DNA from: Ailurus styani
Lineage: Eukaryota; Chordata; Mammalia; Carnivora; Ailuridae
Direction: 5' to 3'
Assembly (NCBI GenBank): GCA_002007465.1
Contig: LNAC01000032.1
Coordinates: 5,193,653-5,257,652 of the forward strand
Length of the DNA: 64,000 nt
Shown piece after piece: positions 23,088 to 34,739 of the stretch. The position numbers and the translations under genes are program-made. The notes beneath the pieces were generated by a model that made no database searches, was not told where the DNA came from, and was given only the letters and a program-made list of their open reading frames with translations. Each line of letters begins with the position of its first letter. Within the stretch, counting starts at the first letter, position 1.

Positions 23088-23288
23088 GGGCACCTGTGCG
23101 GCTCAGATGGTTAAGTGTCTGCCTTTGGCTCAGGTCATGATCCCAGGGTCCTGGGATCCAGGCCTGCACTGGGCTCCTTGCCTGCTCTGGAGGGGAGCCT
23201 GCTTCTCCCTCTCCTCCTACTGCTCCCCCTGCTGTGCTCTCTTGCTCTCTCTGTCAAATAAATAAATAAAATCCTTAAAAAAAAAAAA
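23088..23288 (+). mobile_element. CAN-SINE
   Basis: Head gggcacctgtgcggctcaga, B-box region gggatccaggcc, CT-rich middle ending ctctctgtcaaataaataaa, and A12 tail. Short duplication aggttaaaa at about 23076-23084 and 23288-23296. The head differs from consensus (gcggctcagatgg). Confidence 0.92.
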
Positions 23289-23296
23289 GGTTAAAA

Positions 23297-24700
23297 TAAA
23301 TCATTAGATGGTTTTAAGGAAGTTCAAGAACAATTGAATGTACTATTTCAGACAGTCTGAGTGCAAACTCTGTGTGGGTGCATGTGTTTAAATTTCCCAC
23401 TGGCTATTTCGAATAAATAATCAGTCATTGGCAATACATTTTTTGAGTGGGCGTGGCCAACCTACATAAGAAGATATAGCGTAAAGTTGACAAGGATATA
23501 TTTTTTTAATTAAAAAAAAACTCAAAGCCTCTCTCTGGCACAAGGATGAGTGAACTGTATCTCCAAAGTGACCCAAGGAAAGAGAAGGGAGGTTTTTATT
23601 GTGATGACTGTTCTCATGAAGAACCTTCAGAATTACTTAAAACAGGACCTGATATTTAATAAACAAAATATTTACATTCTGCTTGCGTAAACCTTTCCTA
23701 TAGGAGATGAGGGAATGTGTAACATTATGAAGGTGAGTATGTCCTCAAGAAACATTTGTTCTAAGGGCTTTTGCCTATCTAGTTCACTGTATGTTCTAGT
23801 AACATTTCATATCTTCTAGCACATTGAGGTAAAATTTTCTGTATGATACCTTTGTGGCTTGAAAATATTATGTGCTTTTTTTTAACCAACAGTATGTTCC
23901 TTAAACACTAAACTAATGTGTAAGATAATACATAACTAATTAATATGATTTATCTGGTTAATGATTTTAAGCAAGTAATGTTAAATATAAAAATGGTAAT
24001 GCATGTCCCTTGCAGTTAACTGGGAAGAGAGAGAAAGGCATGGAGAAGCAATGGCTATAACAGTTTTCATACCTCTTATTTCTCCAAATTAAGCTAAAAG
24101 GGGATCAAAGCATCCATATACTGATTTAGTATCTTGGTTGAGTTTCTCCCTCTCCCAGGAGGAGTCCATTAGAGGTCCACACCCAAGCAGGAAGAGCCCT
24201 GGTGTTAAATCCATCTGGGGTTATTTTGTTGCCATTTTTCCTGCTGTACCCCTGCAGCGCTGTAAACTGATCATCTCTTTTCAGATGATCACCCTTCATT
24301 GACGCTGCGGGAGAGTGTTAATCTTTCTGCCCTTGTTTACAGCATGGGCCCATGAGGTAGTTGAGTGTTACTTTCAATCCAGGTTGCTTCTCCTTGGAGT
24401 CCCAGGTTTACAGTTCCTAGCACCCAGCAACTTGACTCCCTGTATCAATTTTTTTTGAAAGGACTCTAGCTCCCACAAGTCTTGGCATAAGATTGGTAGG
24501 CTGTCTGCCCACTATGGTGTATAACACATCCATTTCTTTCAGTCCTGGGAAGTCTACTTAGCCATCAGAGGTCTTGCCTTACGAGCCTTCAAAGTACACA
24601 TGAGTTTCTAAGGTAACTCATCCCCCATGGGTGACTCCTGGTATTTGTTTCACAAGGGAAGAGAGAAAAATCAAACCACTGACAGAAGCATTAGTCTGGC
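23297..24700. other. Non-coding, nothing recognised
   Basis: No gene or named repeat. AT-rich with short homopolymers. Confidence 0.4.
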
Positions 24701-24704
24701 ATCC

Positions 24705-24929
24705 TTTTTTTTTTTTTTTTTTTTTTAAGATTTATTTATTTGAGAACAAGAGAGAGAGAGATAAAGAGCATGAACACAAAGGGTGGGAGGGGCAGAGAGA
24801 GAGAGAATCCTCAAGCAGACCCCTGCTGAGTGTGGAGACTGATGTGGGGCTCGATCCCAGGACCCTGGGATCATGACCTGAGCCAAAATCAAGAGTCGTA
24901 TGTTTAAGGGACTGAGCCTCCCAGGCACT
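24705..24929 (-). mobile_element. CAN-SINE
   Basis: T22 run (24705-24726, the poly(A) tail in sense), aagatttatttatttgag, purine-rich body, ggctcgatcccaggaccctg B-box region, head complement ctgagcctcccaggcac. The head has decayed slightly. No clear target-site duplication. Confidence 0.9.
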
Positions 24930-25021
24930 TTTCCAAAGAAGAAAAATAGTCGAATAATACAATGTAATCCCAAAGGAATGTAGTACATTGTGAACAAATT
25001 ACTTAGTGAACAGAACATAAG

Positions 25022-25092
25022 ACTAGGGTCAGAGACTTGAGTTCAGATCCTGGTTCTCCTCATTTTGGCTGTATGATTTTTGCTCAAGTAAT

Positions 25093-25127
<35 letters not shown>

Positions 25128-25500
25128 TTATTTTTTTAAAGATTTTATTTATTTATTTGACAGAGAGTGAGAGAGATCACAAGTAGGCAGAGAGGCAGGC
25201 AGAGAGAGAGGGGGAAGCAGGCTCCCCGCTGAGCAGAGAACCCGACGTGGGGCTCGATCCCAGGACCCCGAGATCATGACCTGAGCTGAAGGCAGAGGCT
25301 TTAACCCACTGAGCCACCCAGGCATCCCTACTCAAGTAATTTAAACTTTCAAATTATTCAAAACTTTCCATGCCTCAATTTCTTCATCAGTAAAATAGGG
25401 ATAATCCTATCTCCTTCACAGGGTGGCCATGAGGATAAAATAAGATAGTGTTTATTTAAGAACCTAAATAACAATAGGCAACAAATACGAGGTAGCTATT
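25022..25500 (-). repeat. MIR SINE relic split by a CAN-SINE
   Basis: Left part (25022-25095): gagttcagatcctggttctc and tgtatgatttttgctcaag. Right part (25344-25500): ccatgcctcaatttcttc, atcagtaaaatagggataat and ggtggccatgaggataaaa. Together they give one antisense MIR, interrupted at the ctcaagtaattta target site. Confidence 0.85.
25083..25343 (-). mobile_element. Young CAN-SINE nested in MIR, with expanded (TTTA)n tail
   Basis: Exact 13-bp duplication ctcaagtaattta at 25083-25095 and 25331-25343. The body (25096-25330) has the arctoid features: (ATTT)n array, gattttatttatttatttga, cacaagtaggcagagaggca, caggctccccgctgagcaga, ggggctcgatcccaggaccc, and ctgagccacccaggcatccc. It looks young by its closeness to other copies. 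Confidence 0.95.
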
Positions 25501-25509
25501 GTACTATGA

Positions 25510-26145
25510 AGGCAAACTAACTCTTCAACTTCTCCTTTTAGAAGGGTGTAAATTTATGCCATTAATGTAACAGTTTAATAAGGCACATAGTTTTGTTTTT
25601 AAAAGTCCTTTCTGTTAAAAGAAAAAATGCCCAAGGAACAACTAAAATACAACTAAAAACAACTAAATACAAGGTTCTGCTGTGATATCAACTCTCGCCA
25701 AATATCATTGCACAACTGTTGGTTTGCAACATTGCATTGGTTTAAAAAAAAGAAATGCAATATTTGTTAAAGCAAATATTCCAAGTAAACAAATTGCTTT
25801 TATAATTCCAAAGTCAACGTGGCTAATACCACAATGGAAAATCTTACAAAATAAATAGCACCTTTTAAAAATAATTTTGCTTTTTAAAAATTTCAGTTTA
25901 TACACACAGTATTCCTTTCAAGCTAGATTTCCAAGTTTGAAAGATAATTAATCCAATTATTTGAAAAACCTCTTTGGGATAAGGGTATCTGTGGTTCTTA
26001 GAACAAAGATGGCCCTTGCCTTGGTGTCTACAGCCATAGGGTCTGTGGTGTCTGATGGTCATGATGTTAAGGGCTTGTCTTTTATCTTTTATTTTTTTTT
26101 AACAGACAAGTAAATGTGGCAGTTGACATACTGAACAGTATATTT
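25510..26145. other. Non-coding, nothing recognised
   Basis: No gene; no named repeat apart from an A/T-rich run near 26087-26101. Confidence 0.4.
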
Positions 26146-26149
26146 AAAG

Positions 26150-26262
26150 GAATTCTTTGACTATAGTTGACATACCATGTTGCATAACTTTCAGGTGTAC
26201 AGCATAGTGATTCAACTTCTCTGTGTTAGGCTATGCTCACAAGTGTAGCTAACATCTGAACA
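26150..26262 (-). repeat. L1 3'UTR fragment
   Basis: gactatagttgacataccat, gttgcataactttcaggtgt and acagcatagtgattcaactt are a familiar antisense L1 3'UTR string. Short and truncated. Confidence 0.7.
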
Positions 26263-26284
26263 GTATGTTTTTCTTAATATATAT

Positions 26285-27230
26285 TAGTATTTGTTTCAGG
26301 AATTAATATATTGTAAAAATTTATTATAAAAACATTTATGTTCCTCACAGAAAATCTGGAAAGTGTAGATAAATAAAAAGACAAAACCACCCATAATGCT
26401 ATCAGTCAGAGATAAGTACTGGATATATTTGAGTCTTTTAAAAAATTCATTTATACCATTTTACTCAGTTTTGGCGGTTATAAAAAGTACCGATGACCAG
26501 GTGACATATAAAAACGGAAGTTTATTTCTCGTAGCTCTGAAGGCTGGAATTCTAAGATCAACGTGCCAATGTGGTTGGGTTCTGGTGAGGGCTCCCTTCC
26601 CGGTTGCAGACTGCTGACTTCTCATTGCATCTTCACGTGAGGAAAGAGTGCACTAGCCCTTTGGCCACTTCTAAAAGGACATTAATCCCATTCATGAAGA
26701 CTCCACCCTCATGACATGATTACCTCCCAAGTACCATCACACTGAGAATTAGATTTCAACAGATGAGTTTGGGGGCACATAAATACTTAGTCCATGACCA
26801 CTCTTGTATATACATCTATTTAAAACAAAAAACACAATCACACATTTGTAATTTATATTTATCAACCTACCAATGTGGTTTGAATGTCCATATCGCTTTT
26901 TCTTTATTTTTTTTTTTAATATCCAAAGACTTCCACTGCATGAACCACAATTTATTTAATCAATCTTCTATCATTAACCTTTTAACTTTTCACAAATTTT
27001 CATCAATTATAAATATTACTTCCACAGACATTTTTGTGGCTAACTCTTTTCACACATCTGTGGTTTTTGTTCAGAAGGAAATTATGGGTCAAATGTGATA
27101 TGCAAAAATATTAGAAGTGTTGGATATATATCACAAATTGCCTTTCAAAAGCAAGTACAAAAGGACAGTCCTTCTTCTAGTCCTTCATTGTTTATTTACC
27201 CAAAGCCTCAACTGTTGATTATTCCTCTTA
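26285..27230 (-). repeat. Old L1ME-like fragment split by an LTR
   Basis: Left part (to 26457): cccataatgctatcagtcag, agataagtactgg. Right part (26801-27230): tgcatgaaccacaatttatt, taatcaatcttctatcatta, ggaaattatgggtcaaatgt. These follow the order of an antisense old L1 3' region. The intervening 26458-26800 is a MaLR-type LTR. Confidence 0.65.
26458..26800 (-). repeat. MaLR-type LTR (MST/MLT1 group) remnant
   Basis: Antisense signature order: agtttatttctcgtagctct, gaaggctggaattctaagat, tctggtgagggctcccttcc, ttaatcccattcatgaagac, tccaccctcatgacatgatt, acctcccaagtaccatcaca and gtttgggggcacataaat. It is a solitary old endogenous-retrovirus-like LTR without coding capacity. Confidence 0.75.
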
Positions 27231-27794
27231 AAAATTTTTTTATTAAATTAGTAAGACTAAAATGCATATGATTTTACATTTGTCCTTATTCAATTATGTG
27301 ATTATATTTTCTTGTATTTGTCTATTACTGATTTGTAAAGGTATGTCACATGAATATGTAAATGTTAAGGTGTTAAAGTTGAGATCTGAATATAAAAAAG
27401 GAACATGCTTATTTACTTTCCTGCTTTTTCTCATTTCCTGCTTTGCTGTTCTCAGCCCTTTTTGTATTGGCTCTCACACAGTTCCTTAAGTGAAGTGGTC
27501 CTATTTTAACTTAAAAGGAACTGAAAATTGATTCGACTTGGAACTTCAAATGGTAGATCAAATTTATGATTTACGCCCTTTAGAAAAGGGCTTGTTTAAA
27601 TTCAAAACTCCATAAACATATATCACTTCACATTATTCCTGTGCCTTTCACCTACAGATCAGATGGGATTAAAAAAGAGTAAATGCAAATATTATGATTC
27701 ATCACTCAAAGTCTTAGAATGTTGAGTGGAAAGGGCCTTTAAAGTTCTAGTTCAACAATTTGATTGGTTCACAGAGGAAGAAGGTAAAACTTGG
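27231..27794. other. Non-coding, nothing firm
   Basis: No gene. The AT-rich text at 27240-27340 might continue the old L1 but is not readable enough to claim. Confidence 0.4.
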
Positions 27795-27975
27795 TGAGGC
27801 AACTTGGTGTCATGGAGAACCTCTAGACTTTAGAGTTAGAACCCTTGTTCAAATCTTAGTTCCGTCACGTACCAAAAGTAAATAGGGGAATGTACTCGGC
27901 CTCTTGAAATGTTGGTTTTGCCATCTCTCAAACATGGTTAATGTTAACTAGCTCACTTGACTGTTGTGAGGTCAG
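27795..27975 (-). repeat. MIR SINE relic
   Basis: Antisense MIR 5' part: ttggtgtcatggagaacctc, agactttagagttagaaccc, ttgttcaaatcttagttccg; then gttttgccatctctcaaa. Confidence 0.65.
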
Positions 27976-28446
27976 TTCCTTTCCTGTCCTCTAATGACTT
28001 TCCTGGAGTCACTTAACTAATTAACTAGACAGAACAGACTAGAATCCTTATCTCTTGATTATGCATCCTATGCTCAGTTCACTGTATCCTGGCTCCCTTT
28101 CTTAATTAAGGATGTTGAAGCATGGCATATCAAGGCATAGCATTTTAATTGAAAATATACTAGAATGAAACAAAGCTGTGGTGAATAGACTTGTTTGGTT
28201 GACCCAATCTGCTTTCAGGGCTGTCCAGGGAAAGACCACCAGTAACACACCTATGACTGGACAAGCTGGATTTATTCCTGGGTTCAAGGAAGGGAGACCT
28301 TCATTGGGAAATGTGGGACATTTTAGTATAAGTTTTTGAAAGGATTATCACAGGATCAAGACTAACATGAAATGATTTGGGGGGATGGTTTAAGGACATG
28401 GCTTTGCTCTCATTTGGATGTTATCAGTAGTGGGGGATAATTCTAT
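27976..28446. other. Non-coding, nothing recognised
   Basis: No gene or named repeat. Confidence 0.4.
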
Positions 28447-28663
28447 GATTGGACATTGTTTTTTAAAAGATTTATTTGAGAGAGAGAAAGAGACAGCATA
28501 AGGAGGGGCAGAGGGAGAGGAAGAAGGAGAGAAGCAGACTCCACACTGAGCACAGAGCCCAGTATGGGGCTCAGTCTGAGGACCCTGAGATCAAAACCTG
28601 AGCTGAAATCAAGAGTTGACCACTTATCTGACTGAGACACTCACTGCCCCTAAGATTGGACGT
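28447..28663 (-). mobile_element. CAN-SINE
   Basis: Body about 28459-28650: aaaagatttatttgagagag at the tail, ggggctcagtctgaggaccc B-box region (mutated), ctgactgagacactcactgc head. Flanked by gattggacattgtttt / gattggacgtttt, an imperfect duplication. An older copy. Confidence 0.88.
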
Positions 28664-28669
28664 TTTAAA

Positions 28670-31315
28670 AAAAATCCTGTGTATGAGGTGGAAAAAGTAA
28701 AGTGAGGCCAAAGCCATAATTGGGAAAGGAGAAGCAGGTTCCCATATTAGCCAGTACATGGGGGGATGTTTGGTATTTCTGTGGTTTGCACAATGACCTT
28801 GTTTCTGTGCTTAAAGAAGTTATGAATAGTCTTGTCTTTCTTCATCACAGTTATTGGTGGTGATTTGGAAGTTTCTTTATGATTAACTATAGATTACCAA
28901 GGCCTATTTTAAGTGCTGCACTAGTCCTTAACAACAACATTGAGGCCTAGCTGTAAGTGTTAGGCCAATTTCTGAATGTAAGAAGCTGCTTTTCTTTTTA
29001 TCTGTGTTATCTTCTCTCTTGCCACTTTCAGACCAGCAGTGACTGTGGGACAAATTTCTGCCAAAGAGATACAAACATGTTCTGGGATCTTTCTGTTAAA
29101 ACAGGATGTTACCTATCAAAACAGATATTAGCACCATCCTTTCTTGCTGTCCCATCCTTCTGGTTAGGTGGGAAGAGGATATATTTACAGAAGATGCAGT
29201 AGTCTTTTTTTTGTAATAATGAGGGAAGATCAAGGAAATCTCGGTCTTTGGCATGACTGATCTGCTGAACCAATCTAGTATTAGTAATTGGATTTCTCAC
29301 TGTGTGTTGGGGGGGACACCCTAATTTAGGAAAAAAAAGTCACTCTAGTTAGGCTGTTTGTTACCTTATTTGAAAGCATTCCTAAAACATTAGGTATCCA
29401 TGTTCATATTTACTAAACTAGATACTTTTCTGGCAGCCAAATTTTTATGATGGCTCAGAGCATATTCCATTTGGAAATATAACTTGGAAACACCCCATTT
29501 TTTTTAATAAGGCTTATGTTAGGTGGAAAAATTGTTTTTTTCTGCTTCATAAAATTTGTCATTACTTCATTCAGATGCAATTGCTTCCTTGGTTTCAAAA
29601 ACCTACATAAAAATGAAGGCTTTATAAACCTTCCAGATTAAGTTCAACAGAAAGAAGTGTGGGCACATTTTTGTAGACTTGATTATTGAAAGGTGAATAC
29701 AGCTGTAAACCTAACTGCTGGATAATTGTGACTTCACTATTGCAATTTCAATGGTGAAGTCCCAATGGGTCTCTATAGCCATGGTGATTTGTTAAGCTTA
29801 ACAATGTATTGGTTGGCTTTAATAATCACTGGCTAAGGGTAGAAAGACCTCTTGTCCTCCTAGAGGGATAATTCCCTGTTTCTCTGTACCACTGTGGTTA
29901 GCAGGTTAGAGCCCACAGTACAGAATCAATGGCCCCTGGAAAACTGATAACGTGTTGAGAGGTGAGAGGACAATAGCTAATTACTATTAATATTTAGTGT
30001 TCAAGAAAACTAAACCACAGTGGCCAGTAGGAATTCAATGTCTGTTATATCCTGAATGAGAGGTCTTAATAAAAGATAAAGGAAAAGGTTCAGGGAAGTT
30101 TGATGCACTGACATTTAGGACTCATATTGAAAATTATGTGTCTGTGGTCAGAATAAATTTGACTCAATCCACCAACTGATAATTTTTCCAGAGATTAGAT
30201 TATTCTTATCTCTCTTTACACATAGTAGGTGCAAAATAGTTCAAGAAATGGTTGGAAGTCTATTAAAATTTGGCTCTGCAGAATGGCTTTGCCATAGTGA
30301 CATTAATTTATCAAAATATTCTCTATAAATGGTAAATCAATTAGTGGGTCACAATTCATATATTATAGATATATTATTGAGTAAAATATATTAATGTTCA
30401 TTGTGGTGAACATAAAATATCCAGATGCAAGGAAATTGAATAATTGATGAGGAAGATCCTTGTCCACTTAATTAAATAGAATGTGAATCTTGCAAGCAGT
30501 GTTTGACTCTACCAGAAAAATGTGTCAGTGCCTGAAGCTGACCAGTGTCTTTTTCAAGAAAAACTTAACCCTAAACTACAACAAAATAGTTCCACAATAT
30601 AAGTTTAATATTCTACACTCAAAATGTTCGTAGAAGTCTGAGTTTTTCTTCCAGTTCTTATATAGGCAGATGAAATAAATCCATCCAAATGAAACGATTC
30701 ATACAAACAGTCTATTGATGGGTTATCTGCTGCAGGTGTGTGTTGAAATTATAGGCACTATATAGACCTTCATGAATTTCTAGTAAATTGGAGAAATTCA
30801 CTGAAAGAGAACATGCAGAATATAAGTTTCATGGTAGTCCTTTTCAGTATGATTGTCATTATGTAGGCTTCTCAGACTTCTTCCTGTTTTGCATTTCTTC
30901 GGGAAAGATACTCTTTGAAATGGATAGGAGATCCATCCTGGGAAAGATAATGCAAAAGAGGTTTAGAAGCTTGTCTGTTTTTCCTATTTTGGTGTTTTTG
31001 TGGTACTATCCATCTTCCCACAGAATTAAGTTCTGGTGAAGTCTGTGTCATGATGAACTTATTTTCAGAGAATGAATGCATGAAAGAACAAACTCTCAGC
31101 CTTTTTGCTAGGAATTTCTCTCCGAATCTGTTAAAAGCAGAGGAAAGGGCAGATGAAGTCAGTGAGCTAAGTGCTAAATTGGATGTATCAAATTGGCAGT
31201 AAAAAATAAAGGAGGGAATCTAGAGGCCATTCTACCTATCACAAGTGGCCTGAAGGTACTTCATAGCACTAGACTGTAAGACTGGTAAGGAAGGCTACTG
31301 TGACAGGGATAAGCT
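28670..31315. other. Long non-coding stretch, nothing recognised
   Basis: No gene. A phrase near 30335 (aatcaattagtgggtcacaa) hints at a decayed DNA-transposon relic but is too short to claim. Confidence 0.4.
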
Positions 31316-31324
31316 AGTTCACCA

Positions 31325-31712
31325 AAACGATTTTGCTTATCCTCTTTGGCAGAAAGGTTGGCTATGTTTTGTACCTTCTTTGCACTTAGTTGTGACCAGG
31401 AAGACTAAGTACTGGCCAAGAGGAGTTATGTATGCCTTCTCCAGACCTGGCGCACAAAACAACTCTCTCTCTCAATCCTCCATGCTCTTTTTCTCCTCAC
31501 CTGGCTGGATGTAGGGAGATCCAGCAATGTACGCTGAGGCCCTGAGGAATGGTAGTGTCTCTAGCTAGAAGCAGCTGGATTCCTTTGTGGAGCAGAGACC
31601 CCTACCAAAGCACGCTGCACCATGATTTGCATGAGAAATAAAACTTTATTGTGTTAGTCTCTGAAATTTGAGAAGTGTTTGCTACAGCAGATAGCCTAAC
31701 CTGACTGATTTT
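31325..31712 (+). repeat. LTR remnant (MaLR/ERVL-like)
   Basis: Ends with the typical sense string aataaaactttattgtgtta, gtctctgaaatttgagaa, gtttgctacagcagatagcc, aacctgactgat. The AATAAA is a plausible ancient LTR polyadenylation signal. No coding region. Family name uncertain. Confidence 0.55.
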
Positions 31713-31894
31713 GAAATTTGTACCTACCAGTGGGGTGCTGCTGTAACAACAAATGTGGCACTGATTCAGTGTTTGCCAGTGGGCAGTGATGACCCTGGTA
31801 TTAGGAGCTTCAAATGTGGTCATGAATGGGAAAAACCTTGGATATTGTCTGGAAACCCAGAAGGCATGATTTATACTTAAAAATCTTATAGCTT

Positions 31895-32091
31895 TAGGAC
31901 AGTGATTCTGAATCACTTAACCACAGCTACATATTAGAAACACTTGAATAATTGTAAAAACTATTCATACTCCACCCCACCCCCAGAGATTCTGACTTAA
32001 TGTGTGTGTATGTGTTGGAGAAGGGGAAGATCATTAGTATTATTTTAACAGTTTTCCAGGTGGTTCTGATATGCAGCCAAGCTTGAGAACC
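31895..32091 (+). repeat. MER5A-like hAT MITE
   Basis: aggacagtgattctgaatca at the left; taatgtgtgtgtatgtg in the middle; ggtggttctgatatgcagcc and aagcttgagaacc at the right. This fits MER5A, a non-autonomous hAT-Charlie element, with decayed terminal inverted repeats. Confidence 0.7.
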
Positions 32092-32107
32092 AAAGCTCAA
32101 AGCAGAG

Positions 32108-32318
32108 ATCAGCAATTGGTTTTTTGTAAAGGTTCAAATTGTAAATATTTGGGACTTTGAGAGTAATACCATCTTTGTTACACGTATTCAACTCTGCTAA
32201 TATAGCATAAAGGCAGCCATGACAGTATGTAAGCAAATGGATACGGTTGTGTTCCAATAAAACTTTGTTTACAAAACAGCCAGATTTTACCTGTGGGCCC
32301 TTGTTTGCTGATCCTTTC
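32108..32318 (+). repeat. hAT-type MITE (first copy of this family)
   Basis: atcagcaattggttttttgt, attgtaaatatttgggactt, attcaactctgctaatatag, aaaggcagccatgacagtat, gttccaataaaactttgttt, tttgctgatcc. A known mammalian non-autonomous family whose exact name I do not assign. A second copy is at 45208-45396. Confidence 0.65.
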
Positions 32319-32325
32319 TCTAGGA

Positions 32326-33769
32326 CGGTGATACTCAAAAACTTTCTTCTTGGGGCTCATTTATCTTTTTAAAAACTACTGAGGATCACAAAAAGCTTTT
32401 GTTTATGGATTATATTTAGCAAAAATTATGACATTAAATATCAAAACTGAGAAGTTAAAGATACTAATGAACTGAAAATAGTCATAAATCCATTATGTTA
32501 ACATAAGCAATATATTACTATTGCATTTTCAAGATCACTTTATTAAAAGATGAGAATGTTTCACATTTTTTTCAAAACTCTATACTGTCCAGTTTAATAG
32601 GCTTAGAGATTCTCATTTGCCTACCTCATTTGCTCTGTTATGATATGTTGTTGAAGTATATGAGGAAAATCTGGCCTGACACAGATGTCAGGTATATCCT
32701 GCGAAAAGGCCAATCTCCTTTTGAAGGAGTATTTTAATAGCCTTTTCAAATAATTGTGGATAGCTTTTGATACTATATAATAATTCAACAAGTGATAATT
32801 TAAGTTGATTGCAATGTGGAATCTGAAACCATATCAAGGAACTTTTCGCCCACTATTACATTAAAATCTATTGATTTACTGCACTTCACAGGGATCTTTT
32901 ACCTATGCAGGATTTTGTAATATCTTACACCAGTTACTTAGAAAATATTGCCTCATTGATTTACATCATTGGCACACTTCGTTATATAATATTCCTAAAA
33001 ATCACATTTGTTAATATCAGTACTGATCTCTTCAGAAAAGTCTTTAAAGATTCAGAAGCTGTCAGGCGCATGGTGTTGGAGATGATTTTTCCAAAATTCT
33101 AATTTTTACTTGAAAGCTTGAGTTTCATCATTGGCAACAAATACTGTCAGGTTGTTCGCCTTCAAGTGACAGGCTCACTTCATTTATTTTCAAGAAAATG
33201 ACTGCCAAATACCCAAGTCTGAATAACCATATTTTGTTTATCACTTGTTCCCTCAAGTTAAAATGGTGTTCCATGAAAAAGAGATGAGTTCAGTTTGCAA
33301 CTCAAACAATCACATATTGCTTTTCCTCAAGACAACTATTGTATTTTGGTATGAGGCAGAAGTGCTTTACGTGTTCTTTCCTTTTGATCCCACAGAATAT
33401 TGAAAAGACTTGTACTTGAGGGTTGAGATTTAATAAAGTGAATAATTTTTCCTGTTTCACAAGGACATTCTTAAGAGGCAGTGTTTTGTTTTGTCTTTGT
33501 TTTTTTTAAACAGTAAGTATATGGTGACAAATAGGACCCAAAGTCCAATAATACTGATGCAATTTGCTGAAAGTGCCTTGATTTGTGCTAAGGCACCAGC
33601 AGTTTTACCCACCACTGCTGGTGTGGTGTGGGTGCAAGTGTTGTCAACACTTTGAAAAAGGCAAATAACCTCTTAGGGTTTTTACAAAAGTAGTTTTGAC
33701 CTTGTGGATCCACTAAAATAATCTTTGGGATTCCTAGGTGTGTGCAGACCATACTTTGAGAACCATTGT
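32326..33769 (-). pseudogene. hAT-superfamily transposon with decayed transposase
   Basis: 1.44-kb element. Degenerate terminal inverted repeats: minus-strand start CAATGGTTCTCAAAGTATGG and the opposite end acggtgatactcaaaa. On the minus strand around 33530-33655 a frame reads TPAVVGKTAGALAQIK, which fits the conserved hAT transposase block normally written CTDG-A-MVGK-AGA. Stops and indels elsewhere break the gene, so it is a fossil of an autonomous cut-and-paste element (Zaphod/Arthur/Tip100-like by memory). It was a transposase acting on these ends; no function is expected now. It lies directly after two shorter hAT elements. Confidence 0.8.
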
Positions 33770-33779
33770 TTTAGGGCAT

Positions 33780-34374
33780 GTTTTTAAAAAGAATCTGTGT
33801 TGGCTTCCTTTGGTAAGGTGTTTCAAAAAAGAGATGTGCTAGGTTGGCCAGTTTTCAAGCTGACCAGAAAACAATAGAGAGTCAAAGACTTGGGGTGAAA
33901 AGTGGTTGGGAAGCCAACTGCCTCCGGATCCCAAATGGAGCCATGAAAGTCCAGGAAACTTTATAGTTAGATAGCATGATTCAGTTTTAGGTCAAAGATC
34001 AGATTAAGAGTGAACCCTTCTGACATGAAACCGTAATAAAAGTAGCTGTTAAGGAGAGGGAGGGAAGAGAAAGACCTGAGAATTACAGACAGAAGCAAAT
34101 GCAACAGAAGCCTAGCATGTTTTTGATGAAAATTGTATTGTCAAGAAATCCAAAATATCAGACTAAAAAACTCATTGGCTGAGCTGTAAAATCACATTTT
34201 GGTTCTCAGACTTTTGGTAACACTCATTTCAGCTGTGACCAAAAGGAGTAAATAGACAGTAAGAACTCCTAAAAGCTGAGTCCAAGGAGTAAAGAGGAAA
34301 AGAAAATTGTTCCCAATAGCAGAATTAAAGTTTAATTAAATAACTCACCTTCTCCCCAGGATAGGGGCTTTAAT
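33780..34374. other. Non-coding, nothing recognised
   Basis: No gene or named repeat between the hAT fossil and the CAN-SINE. Confidence 0.4.
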
Positions 34375-34612
34375 AAGACCTGCCAAACAGGGGCTCCTGG
34401 GTGGCTCAGTGGGTTAAAGCCTCTGCCTTTGGCTCAGGTCATAATCTCATGGTCCTGGGATCGAGGCCCACATTGGGCTCTCTGCTCCGCGGGGAGCCTG
34501 CTGCCTCCTCTCTCTCTCTCTGCCTGCCTCTCTGCCTACTTTGATCTCTTTCTCTCTGTCAAATAAATAAATAAATAAAATCTTAAAAAAAAAAAAAAGA
34601 CTTGCCAAACAG
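34375..34612 (+). mobile_element. Young CAN-SINE with 16-bp target-site duplication
   Basis: Duplication aagacctgccaaacag (34375-34390) and aagacttgccaaacag (34597-34612), one mismatch. Body 34391-34596: head ggggctcctgggtggctcag, A box TGGCTCAGTGG at 34402-34412, B-box-like GGGATCGAGGCCC at 34458-34470, CTGCCTGCCTCTCTGCCTAC block, then caaataaataaataaataaa and an A tail. Internal RNA polymerase III promoter elements are thus visible. Confidence 0.96.
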
Positions 34613-34739
34613 GATGTCAGAATTGCAATAGACCAGTGAACACTGTATCTCTCATCATTCCCCTTTTGAAATGGAAATTTCAATTGCATTTATTCTGTCC
34701 ATGATCCACCATTGTACATAGACTAGGCTCATAACAAAC

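Noticed and set aside
34391..34470. tRNA-like A and B boxes
   Set aside because: They belong to the head of a SINE; there is no tRNA cloverleaf or anticodon arm, so not a tRNA gene. The same applies to the other CAN-SINEs.
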